Assembly: GCA_905236365.1 (NCBI GenBank)
Contig: CAJOPP010000391.1
Location: 1-13,360, forward strand
Length of the DNA stretch: 13,360 bases
Source: an uncultured Lachnospiraceae bacterium
GTDB lineage: Bacteria; Bacillota; Clostridia; Lachnospirales; Lachnospiraceae
Direction of reading: 5' to 3'
Each line of letters starts with the position of its first letter. Position 1 is the stretch's first letter. The notes beneath the pieces were generated by a model. It was not told the DNA's origin and searched no databases. It saw only the letters and a program-made list of their open reading frames with translations. Of the stretch, positions 1-5,820 are shown piece by piece. A program made the translations under genes and the position numbers.

Positions 1-1
1 C

Positions 2-82
2 GTTGCGTTTAAAGTTAAGCGAAAGCGTGCCCGAAATGGAAAACATATAACATATCCGGCAACGTCCGGCTTAAGTAAATGA
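2..82 (+). CDS. possible C-terminal tail of a plus-strand gene (very uncertain)
   Basis: An open frame enters from the left edge and stops at TGA 80-82, giving 26 residues rich in Lys and Arg (it begins VAFKVKRKRARNG). It would converge on rbgA, with the hairpin at 89-103 lying between the two. A frame this short can be open by chance and I recognise no family, so this is only a placeholder; the sequence left of the window would settle it. Confidence 0.2.
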   Translation, partial: VAFKVKRKRARNGKHITYPATSGLSK

Positions 83-88
83 CATTGA

Positions 89-103
89 TTCAGCAAGGCT
101 GAA
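89..103. terminator. small perfect hairpin after rbgA, possible weak terminator
   Basis: TTCAGC-AAG-GCTGAA is a perfect 6-bp stem with a 3-nt loop, located just past the rbgA stop. Neither side has a clean T-run: the minus side reads TCAATGTCATTTACTT and the plus side CAATTACTTTATTTCT. It may end rbgA transcription weakly or serve both directions. A second short inverted repeat, CCGG-CAACGT-CCGG, lies at 56-69. Confidence 0.35.
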
Positions 104-106
104 CAA

Positions 107-961
107 TTACTTTATTTCTAATAACGGCTGCTCGATGGATATTCTTCCAAGCTTTCCATTCCGGAACTCTTCTAACAAAATACCTGCAGCTTTTTCATAG
201 TTTAACTCATTTCCCTTCAAAAGGCATCCCCTGTTTTTGGCGATTCCTGCAAGAATCTCAGTTGCTTCCAGATTCTCCTCAACCTGATACCTCTCCGCTA
301 AGATTCCGGGATAATTTTCTTTGAAAAAAGCAATCAGATTACAGGAAAGTTCTACTTTTTGTAAAATTTCATCGTTGATGGAACCGATAAATGCAAGATG
401 TTCGCCTACCATATCATCCTCAAATTTAGGCCACAAAATTCCCGGAGTATCTAAAAGTTCCACATTCTTATTAATTCGAATCCACTGTTTTCCCTTCGTT
501 ACACCCGGTTTATTTCCAACTTTGGTACAAGCCTTTTTGGCATAAGAATTGATAAAAGTTGATTTTCCTACATTGGGAATTCCAACTATCATCGCACGAA
601 TTGGACGATTTAGAATACCACGCTTCCGATCCCGTTCTATCTTCTCTTTACACGCTTCCTGTATCTTGGCAGTAATGCTCTTCATTCCCTGACCATCCCT
701 GGCATTGACTGTCACTACCATAATTCCTTTTTCTTTAAAATATGCTTCCCATTTTGCATTGATCTTCTCATCTGCCAAGTCACATTTATTTAAAAGCACA
801 AGACGAAACTTATTATTTGCCAAAGAATCAATATCCGGATTCCGACTACTGATCGGTACCCTTGCATCTAACAACTCAATTACAATATCAATTAACTTCA
901 TATCCTCCTGCATCATACGCTTTGCCTTTGTCATATGACCAGGATACCATTGTATATTCAT
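107..961 (-). CDS. rbgA: ribosome biogenesis GTPase RbgA (YlqF)
   Basis: 284 residues, full length. It is a circularly permuted GTPase required for late assembly of the 50S subunit. The motif order shows the permutation: DARVP at 32-36, G4 NKCD at 58-61, then G1 GIPNVGKS at 127-134, the G2 GVT at 153-155 and G3 DTPG at 171-174. The N-terminal WYPGHM carries His9, the residue known to be needed for GTP hydrolysis in the Bacillus protein. The C-terminal part (about 180-284) is the helical domain that contacts ribosomal RNA. The start is well supported: AAAGGAGT lies 6 nt before the ATG and overlaps the lepB stop codon, so the two genes are 12 bp apart and probably translationally linked. Confidence 0.96.
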   Translation of the reverse strand: MNIQWYPGHMTKAKRMMQEDMKLIDIVIELLDARVPISSRNPDIDSLANNKFRLVLLNKCDLADEKINAKWEAYFKEKGIMVVTVNARDGQGMKSITAKIQEACKEKIERDRKRGILNRPIRAMIVGIPNVGKSTFINSYAKKACTKVGNKPGVTKGKQWIRINKNVELLDTPGILWPKFEDDMVGEHLAFIGSINDEILQKVELSCNLIAFFKENYPGILAERYQVEENLEATEILAGIAKNRGCLLKGNELNYEKAAGILLEEFRNGKLGRISIEQPLLEIK

Positions 962-973
962 TATATTACTCCT

Positions 974-1558
974 TTATTTCACAGATCCAAATTCGCTTCT
1001 TGGTGAAATTCGATAAAATACTTTCCCCTGAATCTCTTTTGCAGAAATATTACCGATGTTAACAAACCGGGAATCCTCACTGTTATTACAGTTGTCACCG
1101 ATCACAAAATACTCTCCATCTCCAAGGGTAATCTCTTCTAACGCTGTTCCTTCCGTCATGATCAACTCTTCAAAAGGTAAATCCGTAAGAGCTTCTCCAT
1201 TAATAAAAATACGCCCGTTTTTAATCAGAATCGTCTCGCCCGGCAGACCAATAATACGTTTAATATTAAAATATCCATCTGTCTCTTCTTTTAATTTAAA
1301 GGCTACGATATCATAACGCTTTGGACTTTGAAATGTGTAAGCACATTTACTGAGCAACACAACATCCTGATTGCTCAAGACCGACTCCATACTTTGACCA
1401 ATCATTGTAACAGACTGTATTCCGAACGTCACGATACTATAAGCCAAAATAACAACAACTAAAATGGATATCGCCCATTTCCCAATTTCTGACATAAAAT
1501 CCTTTATATCAAATTCCTGTCTGTCATAACTACTTCGATATCTTCTTCGGCGACTCAT
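974..1558 (-). CDS. lepB: signal peptidase I
   Basis: 194 residues. It is a membrane-anchored serine protease that removes signal peptides from exported proteins on the outer face of the membrane. A basic N-terminus (MSRRRRYRSS) is followed by one membrane segment at about 28-47. The catalytic Ser56 lies in GQSMES and the general-base Lys100 in NIKRIIGLPGE. The GDN...S.DSR box is at 154-164, with Cys where many family members have Arg (GDNC rather than GDNR). Its size matches the short Gram-positive SipS type. The gene sits between rplS and rbgA. It has its own extended -10 promoter, a structured leader, and an AAAGGAAG site close to the ATG. It is probably co-transcribed with rbgA. Confidence 0.95.
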   Translation of the reverse strand: MSRRRRYRSSYDRQEFDIKDFMSEIGKWAISILVVVILAYSIVTFGIQSVTMIGQSMESVLSNQDVVLLSKCAYTFQSPKRYDIVAFKLKEETDGYFNIKRIIGLPGETILIKNGRIFINGEALTDLPFEELIMTEGTALEEITLGDGEYFVIGDNCNNSEDSRFVNIGNISAKEIQGKVFYRISPRSEFGSVK

Positions 1559-1578
1559 ATTCTTCCTTTCATTATATT

Positions 1579-1667
1579 ATAATTTATTTCCGCAAGCATC
1601 CAGGCAGACGGATTGAGACCGGATAGACGATCAACAATTAGCTTTCCCATCTATCTGAATAAATTAT
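1579..1667 (-). promoter_or_regulatory. structured 5' leader of lepB
   Basis: The predicted lepB transcript starts near 1667, leaving a leader of about 110 nt. A perfect 10-bp inverted repeat, ATAATTTATT (plus 1579-1588) and AATAAATTAT (1658-1667), would close the whole leader. Inside it, GATAGA pairs with TCTATC. The inner stretch is clearly richer in G and C than its flanks. The fold would end just before the ribosome binding site. I recognise no known riboswitch. The pairing is visible in the sequence; a regulatory role is inferred. Confidence 0.4.
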
Positions 1668-1673
1668 TTTCTT

Positions 1674-1682
1674 ATTGTAGCA
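1674..1682 (-). promoter_or_regulatory. extended -10 promoter for lepB-rbgA
   Basis: On the minus strand TGCTACAAT is an extended -10 element (TG-N-TACAAT, 5 of 6 matches to TATAAT). No good -35 is present at 16-18 bp, which is usual for extended -10 promoters. It lies between the rplS terminator and lepB, exactly where a new transcription start is needed. Confidence 0.55.
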
Positions 1683-1732
1683 TATTTATGTGTACAAGAT
1701 TTGAACAATCACAATATAAATAACAATAAAAC

Positions 1733-1772
1733 AATACGAAAGGCCAGAGTAAAACAATTTACTCCAGCCTCT
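1733..1772 (-). terminator. rho-independent terminator of rplS
   Basis: Just past the rplS stop, AGGCTGGAGTAAA pairs with TTTACTCTGGCCT (plus 1741-1770), a 13-bp stem with two G-U pairs around a short loop. It is followed on the minus strand by TTTCGTATTGTTTTATTG. The U-run is interrupted, but stem strength and position fit a terminator ending the rimM/trmD/rplS block. Confidence 0.72.
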
Positions 1773-1786
1773 TCATACTTCAAAGA

Positions 1787-2134
1787 TTATTTTACTAATT
1801 CTTTTACTCTTGCTGCTTTACCTACACGATCACGTAAGTAGTATAATTTTGCACGTCTAACTTTACCACGTCTTACAACTTCAATCTTCTCTACAATTGG
1901 AGAATGTAACGGCCAAGTTTTCTCAACACCCACACCATTAGAATTCTTTCTAACTGTAAAGGTCTCTCTGTTGCTTCCACCCTGACGCTTAATTACGGTA
2001 CCTTCGAAAACCTGAATTCTTTCTCTGTTTCCCTCTTTTACCTTTGCAGATACTCTGACGGTATCGCCTACTCTGAAGTCAGTAATCTCAGACTTTAACT
2101 GAGCAGCTTCGATGTTTTTAATAATATCGTTCAT
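1787..2134 (-). CDS. rplS: 50S ribosomal protein L19
   Basis: 115 residues, normal length. L19 is a structural protein at the interface between the ribosomal subunits. Family hallmarks are visible: FRVGDTVRVSAKVKEGNRERIQ near 21-42, FEGTVIKRQGGSNRETFTVRK, then VGVEKTWPLHSPIVEKIEVVRRGKVRRAKLYYLRDRVGKAARVKE. The start has a strong site (AAGGAGGT). The gene usually follows trmD directly, but here a 350-residue gene separates the two. A promoter at 2254-2282 and a structured leader suggest it is also transcribed independently. The hairpin at 1741-1770 ends the transcript. Confidence 0.98.
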   Translation of the reverse strand: MNDIIKNIEAAQLKSEITDFRVGDTVRVSAKVKEGNRERIQVFEGTVIKRQGGSNRETFTVRKNSNGVGVEKTWPLHSPIVEKIEVVRRGKVRRAKLYYLRDRVGKAARVKELVK

Positions 2135-2137
2135 TAT

Positions 2138-2250
2138 GAACCTCCTTAGAATATAAGACGTTCTTGCAAGGTTTTTTTACGAATGAAATCAACTTGCAGA
2201 GGACCATCCAATTTTTATGCGATTTTATCCAATTACAAAATCACAACTTA
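2138..2250 (-). promoter_or_regulatory. rplS leader, candidate L19 autoregulatory leader
   Basis: The stretch between the promoter and the rplS ATG folds into two visible hairpins. One is GTGATTTT/AAAATCGC (plus 2219-2244, 8 bp, one G-U). The other is TGCAAG/CTTGCA (plus 2165-2198, 6 bp, large loop). L19 leaders upstream of rplS are known in Firmicutes as ribosomal-protein-binding RNA elements. I have not matched this sequence to that model, so the identity is inferred from position and structure. Confidence 0.45.
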
Positions 2251-2253
2251 ATC

Positions 2254-2282
2254 ACTTTACCATATAAAAAGAAGAAATGCAA
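2254..2282 (-). promoter_or_regulatory. promoter for rplS
   Basis: On the minus strand TTGCAT (plus 2277-2282) and TAAAGT (2254-2259) are 17 bp apart. They match the -35 at 3 of 6 positions and the -10 at 4 of 6. The promoter starts just after the stop of the unknown membrane gene and would give rplS its own transcript with a leader of about 110 nt. Confidence 0.5.
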
Positions 2283-2298
2283 GTAATTTCTACTATTT

Positions 2299-3351
2299 TT
2301 AATCAAAATCCAATTCAAGTCGTTTCTTGCGGATACTCTCAAGCTCTTTCTTCTCCTCTTCAATCTGTTCTATCAATTCCGTTCTCTTATTTTTGAGTGG
2401 ATACAGATTATGGCAAAAAGCATAATCCGCTATCAGGGCACTATCGTGTTCTAACAAATACATCAAAATTGGTTTTTTCCAATGCTTTTCTCCATAGAGT
2501 AAAGTAACCAGGCAAACTGTAAAAAAAACTAGCGAAATGATACCGCCAACTATTCCTGATAACAACTTAGAAATCAATATCATAATAATAAAAATCACAA
2601 GCGCATTAATAATATTTTTTTTGATATTTTCAAAAGACTCATCAATATCCACAATTTGTTTATTTAATGTCGTTAGCTCTCCTTCTAACTTAATGATATT
2701 TTGATTTAGGTACTCTTCTTCCTTTTTATAATCTTCATATAAAACTGAATAATCCTCATATATTTCTGTTTTTTCCTTCAAACTAAACTTTGATGTATAT
2801 TTAGAAGGCACTTCTTCAGAAAGTTTCTCTGTTTTTTCAAAATTATTTTTTCTCTCAGCTTTTTCTGCCTTAAGCTTTTTTTCCTTTTCTTTCAATTTGC
2901 AAATCATTTCATCTGTTTTTTGAATTTGGGTCTCAAGCAGACTAATTTTACCTATACAATCATCCTGTTGTTGCTGAATAGTATCTAAATTAAATTTTTT
3001 TGCAAACCGGTTTGCAAAATCTATGTCACTGCTCACAAAAATAAAAACTAACTTCTTTATTATTCGAACAAAGAGATATGCATCTGCAAAAAGACACAAC
3101 ATCGCTGGAAAAAGACCAAACGGATAATAACTATACATCATAAACATTTCCCCAAATAATGTTATAACGATAATCAAAACAATTCGTACAATTATTTCAT
3201 CCCACAACAAATGTTTTCGTTTTGAAATATACTCTTTTCGCAGTTTTTCTTCACTCAACTCCAGCTCTAATAATTTCTTATTCTCCTTATAACTAAATAA
3301 TTGTTCAGCTATATTTCTAATATTCTGGTCAACATCTGTCCATTCATTCAT
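2299..3351 (-). CDS. unknown four-helix membrane protein with coiled coils
   Basis: 350 residues; I recognise no family. The start is supported by AGAGGAGGG 8 nt before the ATG. Visible layout: charged helix at about 14-48; two hydrophobic stretches at about 52-72 and 78-106; a long Glu/Lys-rich coiled coil at about 124-245 (with QQQQ at 126-129); two more hydrophobic stretches at about 248-263 and 266-287; and a final charged coil at about 320-348. There is no signal peptide. The second half looks like a diverged copy of the first at a fixed offset of 194 residues: DIDFANRFAKKFNL (109-122) lines up without gaps with DSALIADYAFCHNL (303-316), each following a membrane hairpin and preceding a coil. 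It sits between trmD and rplS, normally neighbours, and is more AT-rich to the eye than they are. It may be an insertion. Both coils probably face the cytoplasm; function is unknown. Confidence 0.85.
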   Translation of the reverse strand: MNEWTDVDQNIRNIAEQLFSYKENKKLLELELSEEKLRKEYISKRKHLLWDEIIVRIVLIIVITLFGEMFMMYSYYPFGLFPAMLCLFADAYLFVRIIKKLVFIFVSSDIDFANRFAKKFNLDTIQQQQDDCIGKISLLETQIQKTDEMICKLKEKEKKLKAEKAERKNNFEKTEKLSEEVPSKYTSKFSLKEKTEIYEDYSVLYEDYKKEEEYLNQNIIKLEGELTTLNKQIVDIDESFENIKKNIINALVIFIIMILISKLLSGIVGGIISLVFFTVCLVTLLYGEKHWKKPILMYLLEHDSALIADYAFCHNLYPLKNKRTELIEQIEEEKKELESIRKKRLELDFD

Positions 3352-3472
3352 ATATCAATCCCTCCTCTTAATAAAGTATCGGAGTCATTTCTATCAATCT
3401 CATTCTCCCTATATATAATCATTCACCGGTTTTATCCTTTGCAGAAAATAAATTCAACCGCAATAGGTTCAT

Positions 3473-4276
3473 CTACCTATGGTCTTTCATCTCAGCGGAT
3501 AATAAATCCGGTCTTCGTTCCTGTGTTCTTTTTATAGATTGCTCTTTTCGCCATGCTTCAATATTCTTATGATGTCCGCTTAACAACACTTCAGGAACCT
3601 TCTTACCCATAAACTCTTCAGGTCTGGTATATTGTGGATATTCCAATAAATTGTCATGAAACGTCTCAAATTCTGCACTTATATTGTTATTTAATACTCC
3701 CGGAACCAATCGGGAAATTGTATCAATCACGACCATCGCCGGTAATTCTCCACCCGTCAGAACATAATCACCAATAGAAATATGATCTGTTACAATCATT
3801 TCTAATACACGTTCATCAATACCTTCATAATGACCACAAAGAAGAATCAAATCCTCCTCTTTCGAAAGTTCCTCAGCAATGGATTGATTAAATACCTTTC
3901 CTTGCGGTGTCATGTAAATCACTCTAGTTCTTTTAGGTATCAAAGAATTATGATTAGAGATATCTTTTACTGAAACGTTCTTTATGTCAGAATCCTCCGT
4001 CACAAAATCGTCTCTATCAGCTTCCTGTTCTTTTCGTTCTTCAATCGACCTGCTCACATATTCATATGCACGGTAGACTGGTCCCGGCTGCATCACCATT
4101 CCTGCACCACCGCCATACGGATAGTCATCCACATGACCATGTTTATTTTCCGCAAAATCCCGTATATTTGTAGCGTCAATAGTAATATATCCATTCTTAA
4201 CAGCCCGTCCGGTAATGGATGTATTCAGCCCGTCCATTACCATTTCCGGAAATAACGTCAAAATATGAAAATGCAT
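3473..4276 (-). CDS. trmD: tRNA (guanine-37-N1)-methyltransferase
   Basis: 267 residues. It transfers a methyl group from S-adenosylmethionine to N1 of G37 beside the anticodon, preventing +1 frameshifts. It is a SPOUT-class enzyme with a trefoil knot. Visible motifs are DDYPYGGGAGMVMQP at 50-64, LLCGHYEGIDERV at 145-157, SIGDYVLTGGELPA at 167-180, and HDNLLEYPQYTRP at 207-219, which contains the likely catalytic Asp208. An acidic segment at about 77-115, between PVYRAYEYV and RTRVIYMTPQG, makes it roughly 35 residues longer in this region than the Bacillus protein. The start lies 4 nt past the rimM stop, with GGAGG inside the end of rimM, so the two are tightly coupled. Confidence 0.97.
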   Translation of the reverse strand: MHFHILTLFPEMVMDGLNTSITGRAVKNGYITIDATNIRDFAENKHGHVDDYPYGGGAGMVMQPGPVYRAYEYVSRSIEERKEQEADRDDFVTEDSDIKNVSVKDISNHNSLIPKRTRVIYMTPQGKVFNQSIAEELSKEEDLILLCGHYEGIDERVLEMIVTDHISIGDYVLTGGELPAMVVIDTISRLVPGVLNNNISAEFETFHDNLLEYPQYTRPEEFMGKKVPEVLLSGHHKNIEAWRKEQSIKRTQERRPDLLSAEMKDHR

Positions 4277-4280
4277 GCAT

Positions 4281-4790
4281 TTATTCCTCCATTCCCTTCA
4301 ACAGACGTACTGTCATTTTCTTCTGTTCCAATGCAATATTCACAATACAATCTTTGATTGCTGGTATCAACCATTCCTTTTGGGATTTATCTGTTACAAC
4401 ATAGACATCATTTGCACCTGTAGGAATAATATCTTCTATGATACCGAGTTCTCTACCGTCCTCTGTTACAACTGTCAAGCCCAACAGGTCAGCCACAAAA
4501 TATTCATCTTCCTCCAAAGCTACTGCATGCTCTCTGTCTACCAAAATTTTACACTGTTTGTATTTTTCTACATCATTGATATTATCTATATCTTCAAACT
4601 TAAGAATAACCATATTCTTAAAAAATTTACAGCTCTCTGCCCTAACCGGGAGCAGTTCACCCTTAAATTCAATAAAACAGTCTTTGAGTTTCTTAAATCT
4701 GTTATGATCATCTGTTGTCGGAAATACCTTTACTTCCCCTTTTATACCATGTGTTGATGTGATTACACCTATCTGAAAATAATCTTCCAT
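4281..4790 (-). CDS. rimM: ribosome maturation factor RimM
   Basis: 169 residues from the chosen start. RimM binds S19 and helps mature the head of the 30S subunit. The N-terminal RimM domain begins MEDYFQIGVITSTHGIKGEVKV; the C-terminal PRC-barrel starts near 97 (EYFVADLLGLTV) and includes TGANDVYVV and LIPAIKDCI. A longer frame reaches 4847, but its first 19 residues do not resemble the family. The ATG at 4790 has AGGAGG 5 nt upstream, and the predicted transcript start (about 4832) lies inside the longer frame, which rules out the upstream ATG for that transcript. It is the first gene of the block with trmD. Confidence 0.96.
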   Translation of the reverse strand: MEDYFQIGVITSTHGIKGEVKVFPTTDDHNRFKKLKDCFIEFKGELLPVRAESCKFFKNMVILKFEDIDNINDVEKYKQCKILVDREHAVALEEDEYFVADLLGLTVVTEDGRELGIIEDIIPTGANDVYVVTDKSQKEWLIPAIKDCIVNIALEQKKMTVRLLKGMEE

Positions 4791-4838
4791 TCCATCCTCC
4801 TGATAATAATGCAACTTTATATTTGTTTTTGGTGTCAA

Positions 4839-4866
4839 AGTATACACTTACGCCTTGCTTTTTCAA
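4839..4866 (-). promoter_or_regulatory. sigma-A-type promoter for rimM-trmD
   Basis: On the minus strand TTGAAA (plus 4861-4866, 5 of 6 matches) and TATACT (4839-4844, 5 of 6) are separated by 16 bp. Transcription would begin near 4832, about 40 nt before the rimM ATG. It is the best promoter in the gap and explains how rimM is expressed downstream of the hairpin at 5145-5193. Confidence 0.75.
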
Positions 4867-5144
4867 ACAGCACAAACAATATGCATTTCCACTCAGTCAG
4901 ACTGAACGTTCCAGCAAGCCAATATGATGAGAATTGCATTCAATAAAAGCTTCCGCGATTCCCACCTACACCATATTTTCCGCCTCACAAAAGTAAATAA
5001 GCCGCCACTCAAATGACAGCTTGTTTATCAAAACCGATTCTTTTTTGAATCTTTCCAAGAATCAGATTACTCTTTTATTCCTCTGTTCTCAATTTCAAAA
5101 TTCATACGCAAAAACAAAATATCTGCAACAAATAAACTAGTAAA
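4867..5144. repeat. gene-free structured stretch, candidate dispersed intergenic element
   Basis: This part of the 452-bp khpA-rimM gap holds no convincing gene; the longest frames are about 30 codons and lack ribosome binding sites. It contains several inverted repeats: TCAGTC-A-GACTGA (4894-4906), TAAACAAGC against GCTTATTTA with one mismatch (about 4997-5030), and CTGATTCTT against AAGAATCGG (about 5035-5067). It is more GC-rich than its flanks. The look suggests an inserted intergenic repeat, but only one copy is visible here, so its repeat nature is inferred. Confidence 0.35.
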
Positions 5145-5193
5145 ACCAGTATATAAATATTTCTTACTGCGAAGAAATATCTATATACCCGGT
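5145..5193 (-). terminator. long hairpin after khpA, probable terminator
   Basis: GTATATAGATATTTCTT pairs with AAGAAATATTTATATAC across 17 bp with one G-U and a 6-nt loop. With one bulged G the stem extends outward through ACCGG/CTGGT. On the minus strand it is followed by TTTACTAGTTTATTTG. It is AT-rich but long, and probably ends the ylxM-ffh-rpsP-khpA transcript; an RNA-processing role is an alternative. Confidence 0.62.
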
Positions 5194-5242
5194 ATACCTC
5201 ATTATGGAAACCAAATCTCAATTGTAACCATTCCGTTACACT

Positions 5243-5470
5243 TTATTTGATATCCACGATTACCTTTTTATCACCCTTAGAGGCAGCTGCTTTCACAACT
5301 GTACGGATAGATTTTGCAATTCTACCCTGCTTACCGATTACCTTACCCATATCATCCTGGGCAACCTTAAGCTCAATATAAATGGCGTCATCTTTTGAAG
5401 TCTCAATCACTTCAACTTCTTCCGGGTGATCAACTAGGGACTTTGCTATTACTTCAACTAATTCCTTCAT
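5243..5470 (-). CDS. khpA: KH-domain RNA-binding protein KhpA (YlqC)
   Basis: 75 residues, a single KH domain. The RNA-binding GxxG loop is visible as GKVIGKQGR at about 42-50, followed by a helix (IAKSIRTVVKAAAS). KhpA proteins bind many transcripts and in some Gram-positives pair with KhpB (Jag) to influence cell division and cell shape. The family members I know are 75-85 residues long, so this one is complete. It starts 21 bp after the rpsP stop with GGGAGGT as binding site, the usual rpsP-khpA pairing. The gene normally runs into rimM, but here a hairpin and a long gap follow. Confidence 0.93.
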   Translation of the reverse strand: MKELVEVIAKSLVDHPEEVEVIETSKDDAIYIELKVAQDDMGKVIGKQGRIAKSIRTVVKAAASKGDKKVIVDIK

Positions 5471-5491
5471 CTACGAATAACCTCCCAAGTC

Positions 5492-5737
5492 CTATTTCTC
5501 GATGCCTGCCTGCTTCAAAATCTTAGCTACAGTATCAGTAGGCTGAGCACCATTTGCTAACCATTTCTTTGCTGCTTCCTCATCAATCTTGATTACGCTT
5601 GGTTCCTGATTAGGATCATAAGTACCGATTTCTTCGATAAATCTACCATCTCTTGGAGAACGTGCATCTGCAACTACTACTCTATAGAAAGGATGTCTCT
5701 TATATCCCATTCTCTTTAATCTCATCTTTACTGCCAT
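5492..5737 (-). CDS. rpsP: 30S ribosomal protein S16
   Basis: 81 residues, normal length. S16 binds 16S rRNA early in 30S assembly. Hallmarks: MAVKMRLKRMGYKRHPFYRV at the start, VVADARSPRDGRFIEEIGTYDP, and a C-terminal EEAAKKWLANGAQPTDTVAKIL. An in-frame GTG three codons upstream (5746) overlaps the AAGGAGGTG binding site, so the ATG at 5737 is the true start, 8 nt after AGGAGG. The 83-bp gap from ffh contains a small repeat (TCGTAC-GAAAATT-GTACGA) but no clear promoter, so it is probably read from the ylxM promoter. Confidence 0.97.
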   Translation of the reverse strand: MAVKMRLKRMGYKRHPFYRVVVADARSPRDGRFIEEIGTYDPNQEPSVIKIDEEAAKKWLANGAQPTDTVAKILKQAGIEK

Positions 5738-5820
5738 CTTTTTCACCTCCTTTTCATTTTTCGTACAATTTTCGTACGATGCATGCTTATATGTCTAGAC
5801 CAAAACTGGTACCTAACACC

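Noticed and set aside
1080..1110. GDNC in place of GDNR in signal peptidase I as a possible defect
   Set aside because: The catalytic Ser56 and Lys100 and the DSR residues are intact; variation at this position is unlikely to inactivate the enzyme.
3463..3480. Hairpin ATAGGT/ACCTAT at the trmD stop codon as a terminator
   Set aside because: It has only 6 bp, overlaps the stop codon and lacks a T-run.
4275..4757. 160-codon plus-strand frame opposite rimM
   Set aside because: It lies antisense to a well-identified gene and has no family resemblance.
4791..4847. N-terminal extension of RimM to 4847
   Set aside because: The predicted transcript start near 4832 lies inside it, the residues do not resemble RimM, and the ATG at 4790 has a well-placed AGGAGG.
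4815..4936. 34-codon minus-strand frame beginning MQFSSYWLAG in the rimM gap
   Set aside because: There is no ribosome binding site, it overlaps the rimM promoter, and it lies in the structured stretch; chance is the simpler explanation.
5738..5746. GTG start three codons upstream for rpsP
   Set aside because: The GTG is part of the AAGGAGGTG ribosome binding site; S16 proteins begin MAVK, which matches the ATG at 5737.
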